Below the pieces are notes generated by a model that did no database searches, was not told the origin of the DNA, and saw only the letters and a program-made list of their open reading frames with translations. The position numbers were made by a program, and so were the translations under genes. A stretch of DNA of 55,719 nt, from the NCBI RefSeq assembly GCF_022398475.1, contig NZ_JAKEVM010000009.1:1-55719 (forward strand), written 5' to 3'. Position 1 is the stretch's first letter, and each line of letters starts with the position of its first letter. This document shows, piece after piece, positions 9,133 to 18,160 of this stretch. This DNA is from Pseudoalteromonas shioyasakiensis (GTDB lineage: Bacteria; Pseudomonadota; Gammaproteobacteria; Enterobacterales; Alteromonadaceae).

Positions 9133-9597
9133 ATGGAACAAAAACAACAAGCCTTACCAGCCAAAAAGAATATTGCCCTCGTAGCCCATGATGGTAAAAA
9201 AGCAGCCCTACAGGCGTGGTGTGAAAAGCACCAAGACATTTTAAGTAAGCACACGCTATACGGTACGGGCACAACAGGTCATTTAATCGAGCGTACAACA
9301 GGGCTTGAAGTAATTAAGCTGCTAAGCGGCCCTATGGGTGGCGATCAACAACTTGGTGCTAAAATTGCTGAACATGAAGTGCACATGCTGGTGTTTTTCT
9401 GGGATCCACTTGCATCGCAGCCACACGACCCAGATGTAAAAGCATTACTGCGTTTAGCTGCGGTTTGGAATATTCCTGTTGCCTGTAATGAAGTCAGTGC
9501 CGATATGCTATTAAGCTCACCTATGATGGAAACTGAGCTGTGCCGCACGTTGCCAGATTACGAAAAATACCTCGCAACGCGCCAAGTGACTCTTTAG
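9133..9597 (+). CDS. mgsA: Methylglyoxal synthase
   Basis: This cytoplasmic enzyme converts dihydroxyacetone phosphate to methylglyoxal and phosphate, a bypass that releases phosphate when sugar phosphates build up. The 154-aa product matches the family in length and motifs: ALVAHDGKK, the phosphate-binding YGTGTTG, SGPMGGDQQLG with the catalytic Asp, and FFWDPLASQPHDPDVKALLRLA with conserved His and Asp. It starts 8 bases after the LysE-type exporter. Elsewhere in the window (25.9 kb) lies a DJ-1/PfpI protein of the Hsp31-like type; some members of that group remove methylglyoxal, but a link here is only an inference. Confidence 0.95.
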   Translation: MEQKQQALPAKKNIALVAHDGKKAALQAWCEKHQDILSKHTLYGTGTTGHLIERTTGLEVIKLLSGPMGGDQQLGAKIAEHEVHMLVFFWDPLASQPHDPDVKALLRLAAVWNIPVACNEVSADMLLSSPMMETELCRTLPDYEKYLATRQVTL

Positions 9598-9629
9598 TTC
9601 TATAAGTCGATATATCAAAGTGGGGGCTA

Positions 9630-10997
9630 TTAGCTATAAAGCTTGTGCGCCCACTTAGTTAAACCTGCAGTAACACTACCAAAGTGATCCCCGTTCAGCA
9701 TATTTATATCGCCTAAATGGGATTTTAACGCGGCCTTGATCAGCGGTGATTGCGCGCTACCGCCCGTTAAGTAAATGACATCAGGCGTTGTGCCAGCTTC
9801 TTGAATCGCTTGTTTAGCTAAGCTCACTATCTGGCTTATTGAGTCATCAACAGCTAAAGCTAGATCTTTTAGCGTTAAGCACTGCGTTAAGTCTGAATCT
9901 AAGAAGCGCAAATCTGTAGTAAATTCATTCGCTGACGAGAGCGCAATTTTTGCCGCTTCACCTTGCTGCACTAATTGGTGACCTTGCTTATTTTGCTGCA
10001 ATTGAATTAAGCGTTTAAAAAGCGCAGGCTCTTTAACTTCACGAAGTTGAGTCAGTAACTCGCGATGATGGGCATCGCTATAAAACTGACTTTGCAGATT
10101 TACATCATTGATTTTACAGGCTTGCCAAAACGGTTGATTCGGCAGTGGAAGACCCGATTTAAACTCAGTGCCTAAACCTAGTAATGGCATTAAACCATGA
10201 AAGCTCAGCGCAATATCTAAATCATTTCCACCTACACGCTTACCACTGTGAGCTAAAAAGTCATTGTCACGGCATTGCTTATCACGAAAGCTCGGCCCCA
10301 TTTGTACAAATGAGCAATCGCTAGTACCCCCGCCAATATCGACAACCAACACTTTTTGGTCTTGCTGCAATGAGGTTTCATAATCAATGCCCGCCGCTAA
10401 TGGTTCATATAAAAACGACACCTCTTTAAAGCCTGCGCGTTTTGCTGCTCGCTCTAGTATACCGAGCGCTTGTTGATTAGACTCTTCACCACCGACTGAT
10501 TGAAAGTTTACCGGTCGTCCAATTACCGTTTCTGTTAATGTGTCTTGCAATGATTGCTCGGCGCGTTGTTTAATTTTTAAAATCATCGCCGTGGCAATGT
10601 CTTCAAAGAAGTTTATTTGCCCTTGCTTTAAGCCTACTGCACCAAAGAATGACTTAGGCGATTTTACAAAGTAACCTTCTTCAGGAAATTGCACATACTC
10701 ACTAATTGCTTCTCGACCTATAAATAAGGTCTCATCACCAGCTTGAATATCGAGGTCAGATTTAATACGAGGAATGGTATTTAAAAGCGCTTGTCGCTCA
10801 GTTTTAAAGTCGTGCTCAAATGGGCTACCCGTAAGGTGTTTTGTCACAAAATCGACAACTAATGCACTGTGATGAGTATAAAGTGTTGAGGGTAAATATT
10901 GCTTGCCCTGCTCAAGCGGCACTAAAGAGACTTGTTGCTCGTTATTCATTACACCGATTGCACAATTTGAGCTACCGTAATCAAAGCCTGCAAACAT
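9630..10997 (-). CDS. yegD: YegD-like Hsp70-family chaperone
   Basis: The 455-aa product is a shortened Hsp70-like protein with the actin-type ATPase fold but little of the substrate-binding domain, as in E. coli YegD. Visible ATPase motifs are FDYGSSNCAIGV (phosphate 1), LVVDIGGGTSDCSF (phosphate 2) and DVIYLTGGSAQSPLIK (adenosine). An FLYEPLAAGIDYE stretch corresponds to EPTAAAL of DnaK. The protein is cytoplasmic and probably handles misfolded proteins; its partners are unknown. It stands alone on the minus strand, with the Lig E terminator just upstream. Confidence 0.88.
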   Translation of the reverse strand: MFAGFDYGSSNCAIGVMNNEQQVSLVPLEQGKQYLPSTLYTHHSALVVDFVTKHLTGSPFEHDFKTERQALLNTIPRIKSDLDIQAGDETLFIGREAISEYVQFPEEGYFVKSPKSFFGAVGLKQGQINFFEDIATAMILKIKQRAEQSLQDTLTETVIGRPVNFQSVGGEESNQQALGILERAAKRAGFKEVSFLYEPLAAGIDYETSLQQDQKVLVVDIGGGTSDCSFVQMGPSFRDKQCRDNDFLAHSGKRVGGNDLDIALSFHGLMPLLGLGTEFKSGLPLPNQPFWQACKINDVNLQSQFYSDAHHRELLTQLREVKEPALFKRLIQLQQNKQGHQLVQQGEAAKIALSSANEFTTDLRFLDSDLTQCLTLKDLALAVDDSISQIVSLAKQAIQEAGTTPDVIYLTGGSAQSPLIKAALKSHLGDINMLNGDHFGSVTAGLTKWAHKLYS

Positions 10998-11016
10998 TCT
11001 AACACCTATACATCAA

Positions 11017-11056
11017 TAAAAAGGCCGCGAAATTTACCATAGTCGCAGCCGTTTTT
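11017..11056 (-). terminator. Terminator after the Lig E gene
   Basis: On the minus strand, GGC-t-GCGA pairs with TCGC-g-GCC (one internal mismatch) and TTTTT follows. It fits the end of the Lig E transcript. Confidence 0.6.
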
Positions 11057-11064
11057 GAATGACG

Positions 11065-11904
11065 CTATGGCGTTTCATGTAAAAAGCTTGCAAAACGTGG
11101 TAGGCCATTCTTAGTAAAGCCATGATATTTGTAGGTAATAGTACTACCTATCGCTGGGGGCGATGATCTTTGTTGATCGGTAAACCCCGAGCCAATTTTA
11201 AACTCGGTACCATCACTGCTGCGCACCTTGAGTGCACCAAGCATATTTTTATACTTACCCTTTCCTGCGATATAACCGATTACAACCGCTTCAGCGTCAA
11301 AATAAGGCTTTAACTTTAGCAATGCATCACTTCGCCCTGCACTATGCTTTGCAGCTGCTAGATGCAGCATGACGCCCTCAGCTCCTTGTGCGATTAGTTC
11401 ATCCATAAACAAACTAAGTTGCTTGTTATCATTAAAGTGCATTTGCGCAACGGCTTTAATATGCTCACTTTGCAGCTGGTTTACTAACCTTGTGTAGTTT
11501 TCATAACGTTGACTAAATGGCGTTGTCGCATCCGGCATATCAAATATCATGTAATTGACGGTTTGCCATTCTGATTCTACAGGTGTGACTTTTCGAACGA
11601 TCCCGCTCACATTGGCAAAATCTTGGTGCTTAGTCCAAAGCTCTCCATCAAGCCAAACACCTGGCAGTGGATCTGTGAACCATTTGGGGGCATAAATTGG
11701 GTTACCATTTCGGGTTACTAATTGACTCCCTGTCCAAATAGCCCGAACGCCATCATATTTTTCACTAACTAAATAGTCAGATACATTTACCTTTTCGGCT
11801 TGATAGACGTTTGCTAAAAGCACTGAAGGAGCTTGTTGCGCTTCGGCTGAAAAGCCTATAAATAACGTGATTGCGCACAAAAGGGCACGAGTGAATTTAA
11901 CCAT
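11065..11904 (-). CDS. ligE: Exported ATP-dependent DNA ligase, Lig E type
   Basis: The 279-aa product is a minimal ATP-dependent DNA ligase with only the adenylation and OB-fold domains. Catalytic Lys49 lies in motif I (SEKYDGVRA). Other motifs are RNGNPI (Ia-like), WLDGELW (III), EGVMLH (IV) and LLKLKPYFDAEAVVIGY (V). A signal peptide is clear: basic start, hydrophobic stretch at about 7-18, cleavage near AEA-QQ at 22. This is the known Lig E class, thought to join DNA in the periplasm or outside the cell. A role in competence or in extracellular DNA of biofilms has been proposed for the class. No competence gene lies next to it here. Confidence 0.9.
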   Translation of the reverse strand: MVKFTRALLCAITLFIGFSAEAQQAPSVLLANVYQAEKVNVSDYLVSEKYDGVRAIWTGSQLVTRNGNPIYAPKWFTDPLPGVWLDGELWTKHQDFANVSGIVRKVTPVESEWQTVNYMIFDMPDATTPFSQRYENYTRLVNQLQSEHIKAVAQMHFNDNKQLSLFMDELIAQGAEGVMLHLAAAKHSAGRSDALLKLKPYFDAEAVVIGYIAGKGKYKNMLGALKVRSSDGTEFKIGSGFTDQQRSSPPAIGSTITYKYHGFTKNGLPRFASFLHETP

Positions 11905-11987
11905 TATTGCTTCCTTGCAAATTTGTGAGTATTAACTGGCTCTGGCTTTGACTACTTAACAAAAGCAGCTTAGCAACAGTCAGCTAA

Positions 11988-12644
11988 TTATAGTTTAGTT
12001 TGTAGCCATTTGAAAAATTCGTTCAAATCGACAAACACACCCGCGGCTTTACTAAAATCATGCTCTAACGTGAAATGATTTGGCACCGCATACACAGCAA
12101 CACCTGCGTTGCTCGCAGCGGTAACACCGGTAAAGGTATCTTCGACAGCTACAGCCTCATTAGCCTTTATATCTAGTTTATCTAGGGCTAGTTGGTAAGG
12201 GTCACCAGCAGGCTTAGGATTATTAACATCATCTTTGGTAACCACACAGTCAAACCAATCGAAAATGCCATAGCCTTTTAAAATAGGATAGGCTTCATCT
12301 TTTGCACTACCTGTTACTAATGCCATTTTTAAACCACTGGCTTTGACTTGCTCAAGCACCGCTTTTGCATGTGGCATAAAGGCAGGTAAATTAGTACTAA
12401 CAAAACGGCCAAATGCAGCGTACTTATCATCCGTTAACTGTTCTGGACTGATAGTAAGCCCATAATTTGTCACAACCTCTTTAGCGGCTTCAAGTGTTGG
12501 TCTTCCTGAGAAGCGCTGACAAAACGTAGCTTCATCATACTGCACGCCAAAAGGAGCTAACAAGTCATTCCAAATATTAAAATGCACACTTTCAGAGTCA
12601 ACCAAGGTGCCATCCATATCAAACAATACTGCTTTTAAAGTCAT
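11988..12644 (-). CDS. HAD-superfamily phosphatase or phosphoglucomutase-like hydrolase
   Basis: The 218-aa product belongs to the beta-phosphoglucomutase/sugar-phosphatase branch of the HAD superfamily. Motif I is FDMDGTLVDSE at the N-terminus with the nucleophile Asp, motif II is LVTGSAKDE, the motif III lysine lies in KPAGDPYQLA, and motif IV is AVAVEDTFTGVTAA. A cap domain separates motifs I and II. I moved the start to ATG 12644, which has AAGGA 6 bases upstream; the longer frame would run through the terminator of the gene before it. The substrate is unknown, probably a sugar phosphate. Confidence 0.85.
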   Translation of the reverse strand: MTLKAVLFDMDGTLVDSESVHFNIWNDLLAPFGVQYDEATFCQRFSGRPTLEAAKEVVTNYGLTISPEQLTDDKYAAFGRFVSTNLPAFMPHAKAVLEQVKASGLKMALVTGSAKDEAYPILKGYGIFDWFDCVVTKDDVNNPKPAGDPYQLALDKLDIKANEAVAVEDTFTGVTAASNAGVAVYAVPNHFTLEHDFSKAAGVFVDLNEFFKWLQTKL

Positions 12645-12661
12645 CCTCATTCCTTCAAAGT

Positions 12662-12685
12662 AAAAAGGTGCCATAGGCACCTTTA
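12662..12685 (-). terminator. Terminator after the 99-aa gene
   Basis: A perfect GGTGCC / GGCACC stem with a 3-base loop is flanked by A and T runs. On the minus strand it ends the 99-aa gene before the HAD gene. Confidence 0.75.
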
Positions 12686-12692
12686 AATATGA

Positions 12693-12992
12693 TTATTCAG
12701 TTAGGCCCGCAGGTGGCTCAGCAAATGCTTCTTCGCCTGTTTCTACATCAACCAGCTCGTAGCCACGTTGCTTTCTTACCACTTTTAAAACCGGCTTAGA
12801 AAACGCTGTTTTTAAACGATCTGCATCTGCTTCAAGTTCTTCGACTGTATTACCAAATGGTGCTGCACCGGTTTCTGACCAGTTAGTCACTTTACCATTT
12901 AAGTTATATTCAACTTCATGAATTTGATATTGTGCCGCTTCATCTTTTGTTGCTTCACAAAAAATTACACGATAGTTCCAAAATCCAGCCAT
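12693..12992 (-). CDS. Small conserved protein of unknown function
   Basis: I do not recognise this 99-aa protein by function. It starts MAGFWNYRVIFCEA, has a beta-strand-rich N-terminal half (YQIHEVEYNLNGKVTNWSE), an acidic helix with VEELEADADRLKTAFSKPVLKV, and an acidic C-terminus. There is no signal peptide or membrane segment, so it is probably cytoplasmic. ATG 12992 is chosen because a GAGA-rich ribosome binding site lies 6-8 bases upstream; an extension of seven basic residues is possible but has none. It has its own terminator. Confidence 0.6.
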   Translation of the reverse strand: MAGFWNYRVIFCEATKDEAAQYQIHEVEYNLNGKVTNWSETGAAPFGNTVEELEADADRLKTAFSKPVLKVVRKQRGYELVDVETGEEAFAEPPAGLTE

Positions 12993-13054
12993 AGTTATTC
13001 TCTTTCTCTTCAATTAATCCTGCCACTTTAGCAGTTACCAACGCGATTATAAAC

Positions 13055-13083
13055 GAAAAAACCCGCTATACAGCGGGTTTTAA
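13055..13083 (-). terminator. Terminator after the TonB-dependent receptor gene
   Basis: A perfect CCCGCT / AGCGGG stem with a 4-base loop lies between A and T runs, 20 bases downstream of the receptor stop codon on the minus strand. Confidence 0.85.
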
Positions 13084-13102
13084 TAGGACTTATTATTTCA
13101 GC

Positions 13103-15364
13103 TTAGAAGAAGCTTACTTTGAACTCAGCACCGATGTAACGCTCTTCGTTCACCATTGCTGTGTTGTTATTAAAGTCGATAGCACCGATTGATTGCTGCT
13201 CGTCGAACATGTTACGAACGAATGCTGATACTTCATATTCGTTGTCGCCTTCAGCCCAAGCATAACCTGCACGTAAACCTACTTCAGTTAATGGCTTGCC
13301 TTCAAACTCAACTGACTCGTATAAGAAGTAGTTGATTTCGCTGCGGTAAGACACGTCAGCGTAAGTGAAGAATTCACCGTCAGCTACTTCGCGGCTATAA
13401 CGTAATGTAAGGTTAGAGATCCACTCAGGTGCGTGCGGTAAGCTGTTACCATCAAGGATAGCTTGACCTGAGCTGTTTAGTGAGTTTGTTACAGTACACT
13501 GCGCACATACGTCAACGGCTAAGTCTTTATCGTCAAGCTCAGTGTTGTTGTAGCTTAAGTTAAATGTAGCGTTTAGGTTGTCAGTTAATACCCACTCAGT
13601 GTCTAACTCAAAACCGTAACCAGTTGTCTTATCAGCATTAACTAAGCGGTTGAAGTTTGCACCACCACCTACAGCAGTTAATTGTTGGTCATCCATTGTG
13701 TAGTAGAACACAGTTGCATTTACACGACCTTGGCCGTCAAGAACATCTGACTTGATACCTGTTTCGAAAGACGTCACAGTTTCAGACTCAGCAACAGTTA
13801 CTTCATCACCGAATAAAATACGACCTTGGATACTTGGTGCACGGAAGCTGTTAGCAACACGCGCGTACCAGTTTACGTCATCGTTGATCTTGTAGTTAGC
13901 AGATAAATCCCAGCTAACGTGGTCGTCACTTGGGTTTTCTGTAAGGTATAACGCACTACCACCAATTGGGCTTAAAGTACGGTCTGCTGAGAATTCTTTT
14001 TCGTCATCTGAGTAACGAAGGCCCGCAGTGATTTTTAAGTCGTCAGTGATTGTGTAATCTAATGAACCGAATACCGCCCATGCTTTGGTATCTTGTTGCT
14101 GGATAACATAGCCGTTTAACTCACCTGGTGTTGAACCATAAGTGTCGTAGCTGAAGTTTTCGATTGTTAGCGCTTCATCAAAGTAGAATAAACCTACTTG
14201 GAAGTTAACGTCACCAGCATAGTTGCTAGATAAACGAAGTTCTTGCGTGTATTGGTCTTGATCTGGAATACCGTCAGCGCTTTCAGAATAGAACGGGATA
14301 AAACCTGGGCCCATATCTGGTAAGTAGCTTGCACCGTAACCACCGTCGATGTCAGCGCGAGAATAGATTTCAGCGCTTTCCCATGCAGAGATTGACGTAA
14401 GAGTTAAATCATTGATATCCCACTCAAGCTTTAAGCTTGCGCCTTGAGACTCAACTTGTTGTGTCGCACGAGAAGCAGCATCGTGGTAAACCACATCATG
14501 TTCGTAGTTATCAGCTAAATCGTTTGTGCCTGCTTTAATAGCGTTACCACGGAATGCGATTGGCGTACCGTCCATATCACGAACGTGGTAGTTGAAAAGA
14601 CCTGTGAAATCGTCACCTTCATATAAGAACTGAACACGTGCCGCTTTTTCAGTGTAACCACCTAAAACGTCATCTTGTTCAAAACCAGGTGCACGGTTAT
14701 CGATGTAATCGTCTTTTTCTTGCCAAAGTACAGAAACACGCGTTGATAAACGGTCTGTTAGGCCACCGCCAACAGCACCTTCAAAATCAACTGCGCCACG
14801 GCTACCGTAAGAAACTGAGCCATAGCCTTCAAATTCTTGTGATGGCTTAACTGTATCAAATTTAACAAGGCCAGCCGGTGTGTTACGACCGAATAAAGTA
14901 CCTTGTGGGCCACGTAGAACTTCTACACGTGCTACGTCAAATACAGGGAAACCTTTTAAGATTGCGTTCTCTTGAACAACTTCGTCTACAACTAACGAAA
15001 CTGGTTGAGAAGCATTTAGGTCAAAGTCAGTGTTACCTAGACCACGAACATAAAAGCGTGGGAAAGAACGACCAAACGAAGATTCGATTGATAAGCTTGG
15101 GATCTTCGCATTCATAAAACGAATATCCATACCAGCTGAGCTGTAAGCGTCTAAGCTGTCACCTTGTAATGCAGATACAGCTACAGGTACTTCCTGAGCG
15201 TTTTCTACACGTTTACGAGCGGTGATTTGAATAACTTCTAGTTGGTTGTTTTTTTCTGCTGTCGCTTCGTCGGCAGCAAGAGTTGAAAATGAAGTACCTG
15301 CTACGGCAGAGAACAACGTTGCATTGATAAGTGTTGCTAACGTAGATCTTTTCATTGCTTTCAT
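13103..15364 (-). CDS. TonB-dependent outer-membrane receptor
   Basis: The 753-aa product is a 22-strand beta-barrel receptor that takes up a large or scarce substrate using TonB energy. It has a signal peptide (about 1-30, ending near LAADEA), a TonB box close to LEVIQITARKR, a plug domain (about 50-165) with FYVRGLGN and VEVLRGPQGTLFGRNTPAG, and a long barrel ending in phenylalanine (EFKVSFF), as outer-membrane proteins do. The substrate is unknown; no siderophore or polysaccharide genes lie nearby. A second in-frame ATG three codons later is an alternative start. The gene has its own terminator and a 370-bp leader region. Confidence 0.92.
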   Translation of the reverse strand: MKAMKRSTLATLINATLFSAVAGTSFSTLAADEATAEKNNQLEVIQITARKRVENAQEVPVAVSALQGDSLDAYSSAGMDIRFMNAKIPSLSIESSFGRSFPRFYVRGLGNTDFDLNASQPVSLVVDEVVQENAILKGFPVFDVARVEVLRGPQGTLFGRNTPAGLVKFDTVKPSQEFEGYGSVSYGSRGAVDFEGAVGGGLTDRLSTRVSVLWQEKDDYIDNRAPGFEQDDVLGGYTEKAARVQFLYEGDDFTGLFNYHVRDMDGTPIAFRGNAIKAGTNDLADNYEHDVVYHDAASRATQQVESQGASLKLEWDINDLTLTSISAWESAEIYSRADIDGGYGASYLPDMGPGFIPFYSESADGIPDQDQYTQELRLSSNYAGDVNFQVGLFYFDEALTIENFSYDTYGSTPGELNGYVIQQQDTKAWAVFGSLDYTITDDLKITAGLRYSDDEKEFSADRTLSPIGGSALYLTENPSDDHVSWDLSANYKINDDVNWYARVANSFRAPSIQGRILFGDEVTVAESETVTSFETGIKSDVLDGQGRVNATVFYYTMDDQQLTAVGGGANFNRLVNADKTTGYGFELDTEWVLTDNLNATFNLSYNNTELDDKDLAVDVCAQCTVTNSLNSSGQAILDGNSLPHAPEWISNLTLRYSREVADGEFFTYADVSYRSEINYFLYESVEFEGKPLTEVGLRAGYAWAEGDNEYEVSAFVRNMFDEQQSIGAIDFNNNTAMVNEERYIGAEFKVSFF

Positions 15365-15732
15365 GTCGGGTTTTAACCTTTTTTATGCACTCTTATTCAA
15401 CGGTGATGATGTTGCGTCAATTCATTTGACGGGCTCGGCCAATTTTTCGCGCCTTGTAATAAGCTGCGCGGACCTCTAGTTCGAGAGTGCAAAACGAAGT
15501 AAAGAGGCTGAACGAACGCTGACGATTATAACACTTTATGACACTTTTACTGCATTAAAAATTAGAAATATACAATTTTTTTACAACAATTAGCGGCAAC
15601 ATCGCCGCATTTAGAAGATTTTATGCAATTATTTTTCAACAAAGCGGACATATGTCCTGTGCATCTAATTACAACAATGTGTAGACATTATGTACAAATG
15701 AGAGCCGCTTTCATTTACCCCTTTTTTAGCAA
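15365..15732. promoter_or_regulatory. Intergenic region upstream of the TonB-dependent receptor
   Basis: No gene is supported in this 368-bp gap. It must hold the receptor promoter (minus strand) and the end of the MscS transcript. Two features stand out: a perfect 12-bp palindrome GGACATATGTCC at 15646-15657, and a small GCGGC/GCCGC hairpin near 15591-15606. Their roles are unknown. Confidence 0.5.
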
Positions 15733-17427
15733 CTAATCAGTCACACGTGCGAATTCTGGGTTAGCTAATTCACACTCATGCTCATTTAATAAGCCTAAGA
15801 TTGCTAAGTTTAACTCTTCGATTACTTCCATATAAAAAGCAAAGTCGACGGTCTCTACGTAGCTTAGTACATCCACTTGTAAAGCCCAAGGCGTGAAGCC
15901 TTTAAAGCGAACACGGCAAGGCTCAAAGGCAATGTGCTTATGTTGCTCTAAAAGCTCTCTTAGGGCTTGCATAAACGACATTAGGTTTTGTTGCTTAGTA
16001 TTGGCACTGAGCATCAATTTAGGTCGATAAGAAATACGCTCCCGTTCCGAGACATTCTCAAGCTGCATATCAACAAACTTTGCATTCGCTACATAGATAA
16101 CTGAACGATCAAGCGTTCGAATTCGCGTTGCTCTTAGCCCTATCTCTTCTACCGTGCCTAACTGGCTGCCAAACTTACATAAGCTACCTATTTTTACTGG
16201 TGCAGAAATATATAAGGTGATTGCTGCAATGATATTCTCAACAGTTTTTTGCGCTGCAAGGGCAATTGCAAGGCCACCAATACCTAAACCTGCTAGTAAG
16301 GTAGTGGCATTAAAGCCTAAGTTTTCAAACCACATGAATAGCAACGAAATGACAATCAGGGTTTTAGCTACATTACTTATAGGACGTAATAAGAAAATCG
16401 CTTGTGGTTTATCTTGTCTAATAAAGCGCTGGCTTAATCTGTGTTTGGCAAGATCAACTGCCCGTAGGCAAATCCAGCCCCAAGCGATCAATAACACGGT
16501 CGCGCCATGGAATAGCGCCATCACAGCAATAGTTACATTAGATTGGTCGTTCAATGAACGCGCCATAAATACTGCAAGTAACAGGCTAACTGGCCCATTA
16601 ATAAAACCAATAACATCTTTTTCTACAGGGACTTTTAAGTGTGCGAGAACAAACGTAATTAGGCGGGTTATGATAATCGCGACCGCTAAAAACAGAACAA
16701 ATGTGAAGGCAAAATAAATCCACTGCCAAAGCATCACCCCTAAAAACTCTATGTCTGGCAGGTTATTGTAAAGCCACTCACCGACTCGGTTATAGCCATA
16801 CTCTTTGGTGAGTAAAGGAATTTGACTTACGGTGGCATTCGATATTTTCCAGATCCGATTACCTGTTTTATCATCCGGTACACTTTGCAATAAAATTTGC
16901 ACCTTACCTTGTGAAGTGCTGATTTCTCCAACCAAATCACGATAACTAGGCACGCTTTCTTTTTGTTTTCCTTTAGGCTTATTGCTCAAGTTATCAACAT
17001 CGACCCATAAGGTACGATCAAGTACCACAGATAAACTTTCAGCAAGCTGGATTTTTCCTAATGCCTCAACGTCTTTGGGTAAGTTACGATAATCAAGATA
17101 ATGGCTTGCACGTTCAAAATCGCGGTCCCGGGCCGCTTTTAAGTACCCCTGCATGGAGCTGCGTGGCGTAATTCTGTCAAAAGCATCATAGGGTAAGTCA
17201 TCTTCAAGAGGCTCCTGCACTTTTTCCGTTGTAGCAGGTGTATTTGTTTCAGATTCTTGTTTGGCCGGTTTTTGTTCGGCTTGCTCTTCCTTGTTGTCTT
17301 TATCAATTAAGGATTTAACGGTCACTTCTGGTGTGGTTGTTGCCCATAATGGCGCATTAAACAACAGTAAAAAACACACTAATAACTTACTAAATTGTAA
17401 TGAAAACTTGGTATTACAACGGCTCAC
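15733..17427 (-). CDS. MscS-family mechanosensitive channel with periplasmic extension
   Basis: The 564-aa product is a long MscS-like channel. It has a signal-like hydrophobic N-terminus (about 10-30), an acidic low-complexity linker (about 40-90), a soluble domain to about 225, then about four or five membrane helices and the MscS pore and beta domain. The pore helix is visible as ATTLLAGLGIGGLAIALAAQKTVENIIA, and the beta domain continues with KFGSQLGTVEEIGLRATRIRTLDRSVIYVAN. Such channels release solutes on hypo-osmotic shock; longer forms often sense other cues. A second, minimal MscS gene lies 700 bp away. Confidence 0.88.
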   Translation of the reverse strand: MSRCNTKFSLQFSKLLVCFLLLFNAPLWATTTPEVTVKSLIDKDNKEEQAEQKPAKQESETNTPATTEKVQEPLEDDLPYDAFDRITPRSSMQGYLKAARDRDFERASHYLDYRNLPKDVEALGKIQLAESLSVVLDRTLWVDVDNLSNKPKGKQKESVPSYRDLVGEISTSQGKVQILLQSVPDDKTGNRIWKISNATVSQIPLLTKEYGYNRVGEWLYNNLPDIEFLGVMLWQWIYFAFTFVLFLAVAIIITRLITFVLAHLKVPVEKDVIGFINGPVSLLLAVFMARSLNDQSNVTIAVMALFHGATVLLIAWGWICLRAVDLAKHRLSQRFIRQDKPQAIFLLRPISNVAKTLIVISLLFMWFENLGFNATTLLAGLGIGGLAIALAAQKTVENIIAAITLYISAPVKIGSLCKFGSQLGTVEEIGLRATRIRTLDRSVIYVANAKFVDMQLENVSERERISYRPKLMLSANTKQQNLMSFMQALRELLEQHKHIAFEPCRVRFKGFTPWALQVDVLSYVETVDFAFYMEVIEELNLAILGLLNEHECELANPEFARVTD

Positions 17428-17582
17428 ACTCTATTCCTTGTTCGATAAACATTAAATCGCTGAAATAATCAGCTAATTAAATTAGAGCATGGTTTGTGTA
17501 ACTGTACAAAAAATAATTAAAAATCTTTGCAAGCAAGCACTGAAATGTTAGTTATATAGAGACTTAAGCAAAGGATACTATT

Positions 17583-18131
17583 ATGCAAATCTCAAGTTCA
17601 CTTATCCCCCATTGGTCATCATTAATGATCCACGGTGCCATTGCCATCGTTTTTGGCTTATGTGGTTGGTTTGCCCCAGAAGCCTCATTAGCGATTCTGA
17701 TGTTTATTTTCGCCGCTTACTTTTTTGTCGATGGTGCCATTAGAACTTGGTTAGCTATTGCTTCAAAAAATGAAAACCCACTTTGGTGGATGTTATTAGT
17801 GGGTGGTTTAATTTCAATTGCTGCTGCACTTGTAACCCTGTTTGCTCCCAACGTAACAGCTATCTTAATGCTGTACTTTATTGCCGCATGGGCCATTGCT
17901 ATCGGAGTGATTGAAATATTGATTGCGAGTAAGCTACGCAAAGAGATCAGTAATGAATGGCTGTTAATTGGTAGCGGTATTATTTCGATTATCTTTGGTG
18001 GTTATCTGATATTTAACCCTGGCGCGGGCATAATCACCCTACTTTGGCTAGTTGCAACCTATGCCATCGTATTTGGCATAATGATGGTGTTGCTTGCTAT
18101 GAAGCTAAAAAAACTCAATGAACGAGCATAA
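17583..18131 (+). CDS. HdeD-family (DUF308) inner-membrane protein
   Basis: The 182-aa product is almost entirely hydrophobic, with six predicted membrane helices in two internal repeats, as in the HdeD/DUF308 family. Repeat marks are MIHGAIAIVFGLCGWFAP and LIGSGIISIIFGGYLIFNP. E. coli HdeD is linked to acid resistance at high cell density; the biochemical role of the family is not known. The gene lies between two MscS channel genes, so a role in envelope stress is a reasonable guess. A bidirectional terminator follows. Confidence 0.8.
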   Translation: MQISSSLIPHWSSLMIHGAIAIVFGLCGWFAPEASLAILMFIFAAYFFVDGAIRTWLAIASKNENPLWWMLLVGGLISIAAALVTLFAPNVTAILMLYFIAAWAIAIGVIEILIASKLRKEISNEWLLIGSGIISIIFGGYLIFNPGAGIITLLWLVATYAIVFGIMMVLLAMKLKKLNERA

Positions 18132-18160
18132 AAAAAGCGGCTAAGCCGCTTTTTTTATTT
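18128..18160. terminator. Bidirectional terminator
   Basis: A perfect AGCGGCT / AGCCGCT dyad is flanked by seven A and seven T. It serves both the HdeD-like gene (plus) and the MscS gene (minus). Confidence 0.9.

Noticed and set aside
16154..16717. 187-aa plus-strand frame
   Set aside because: It is antisense to the MscS gene and has the odd composition of a shadow frame.
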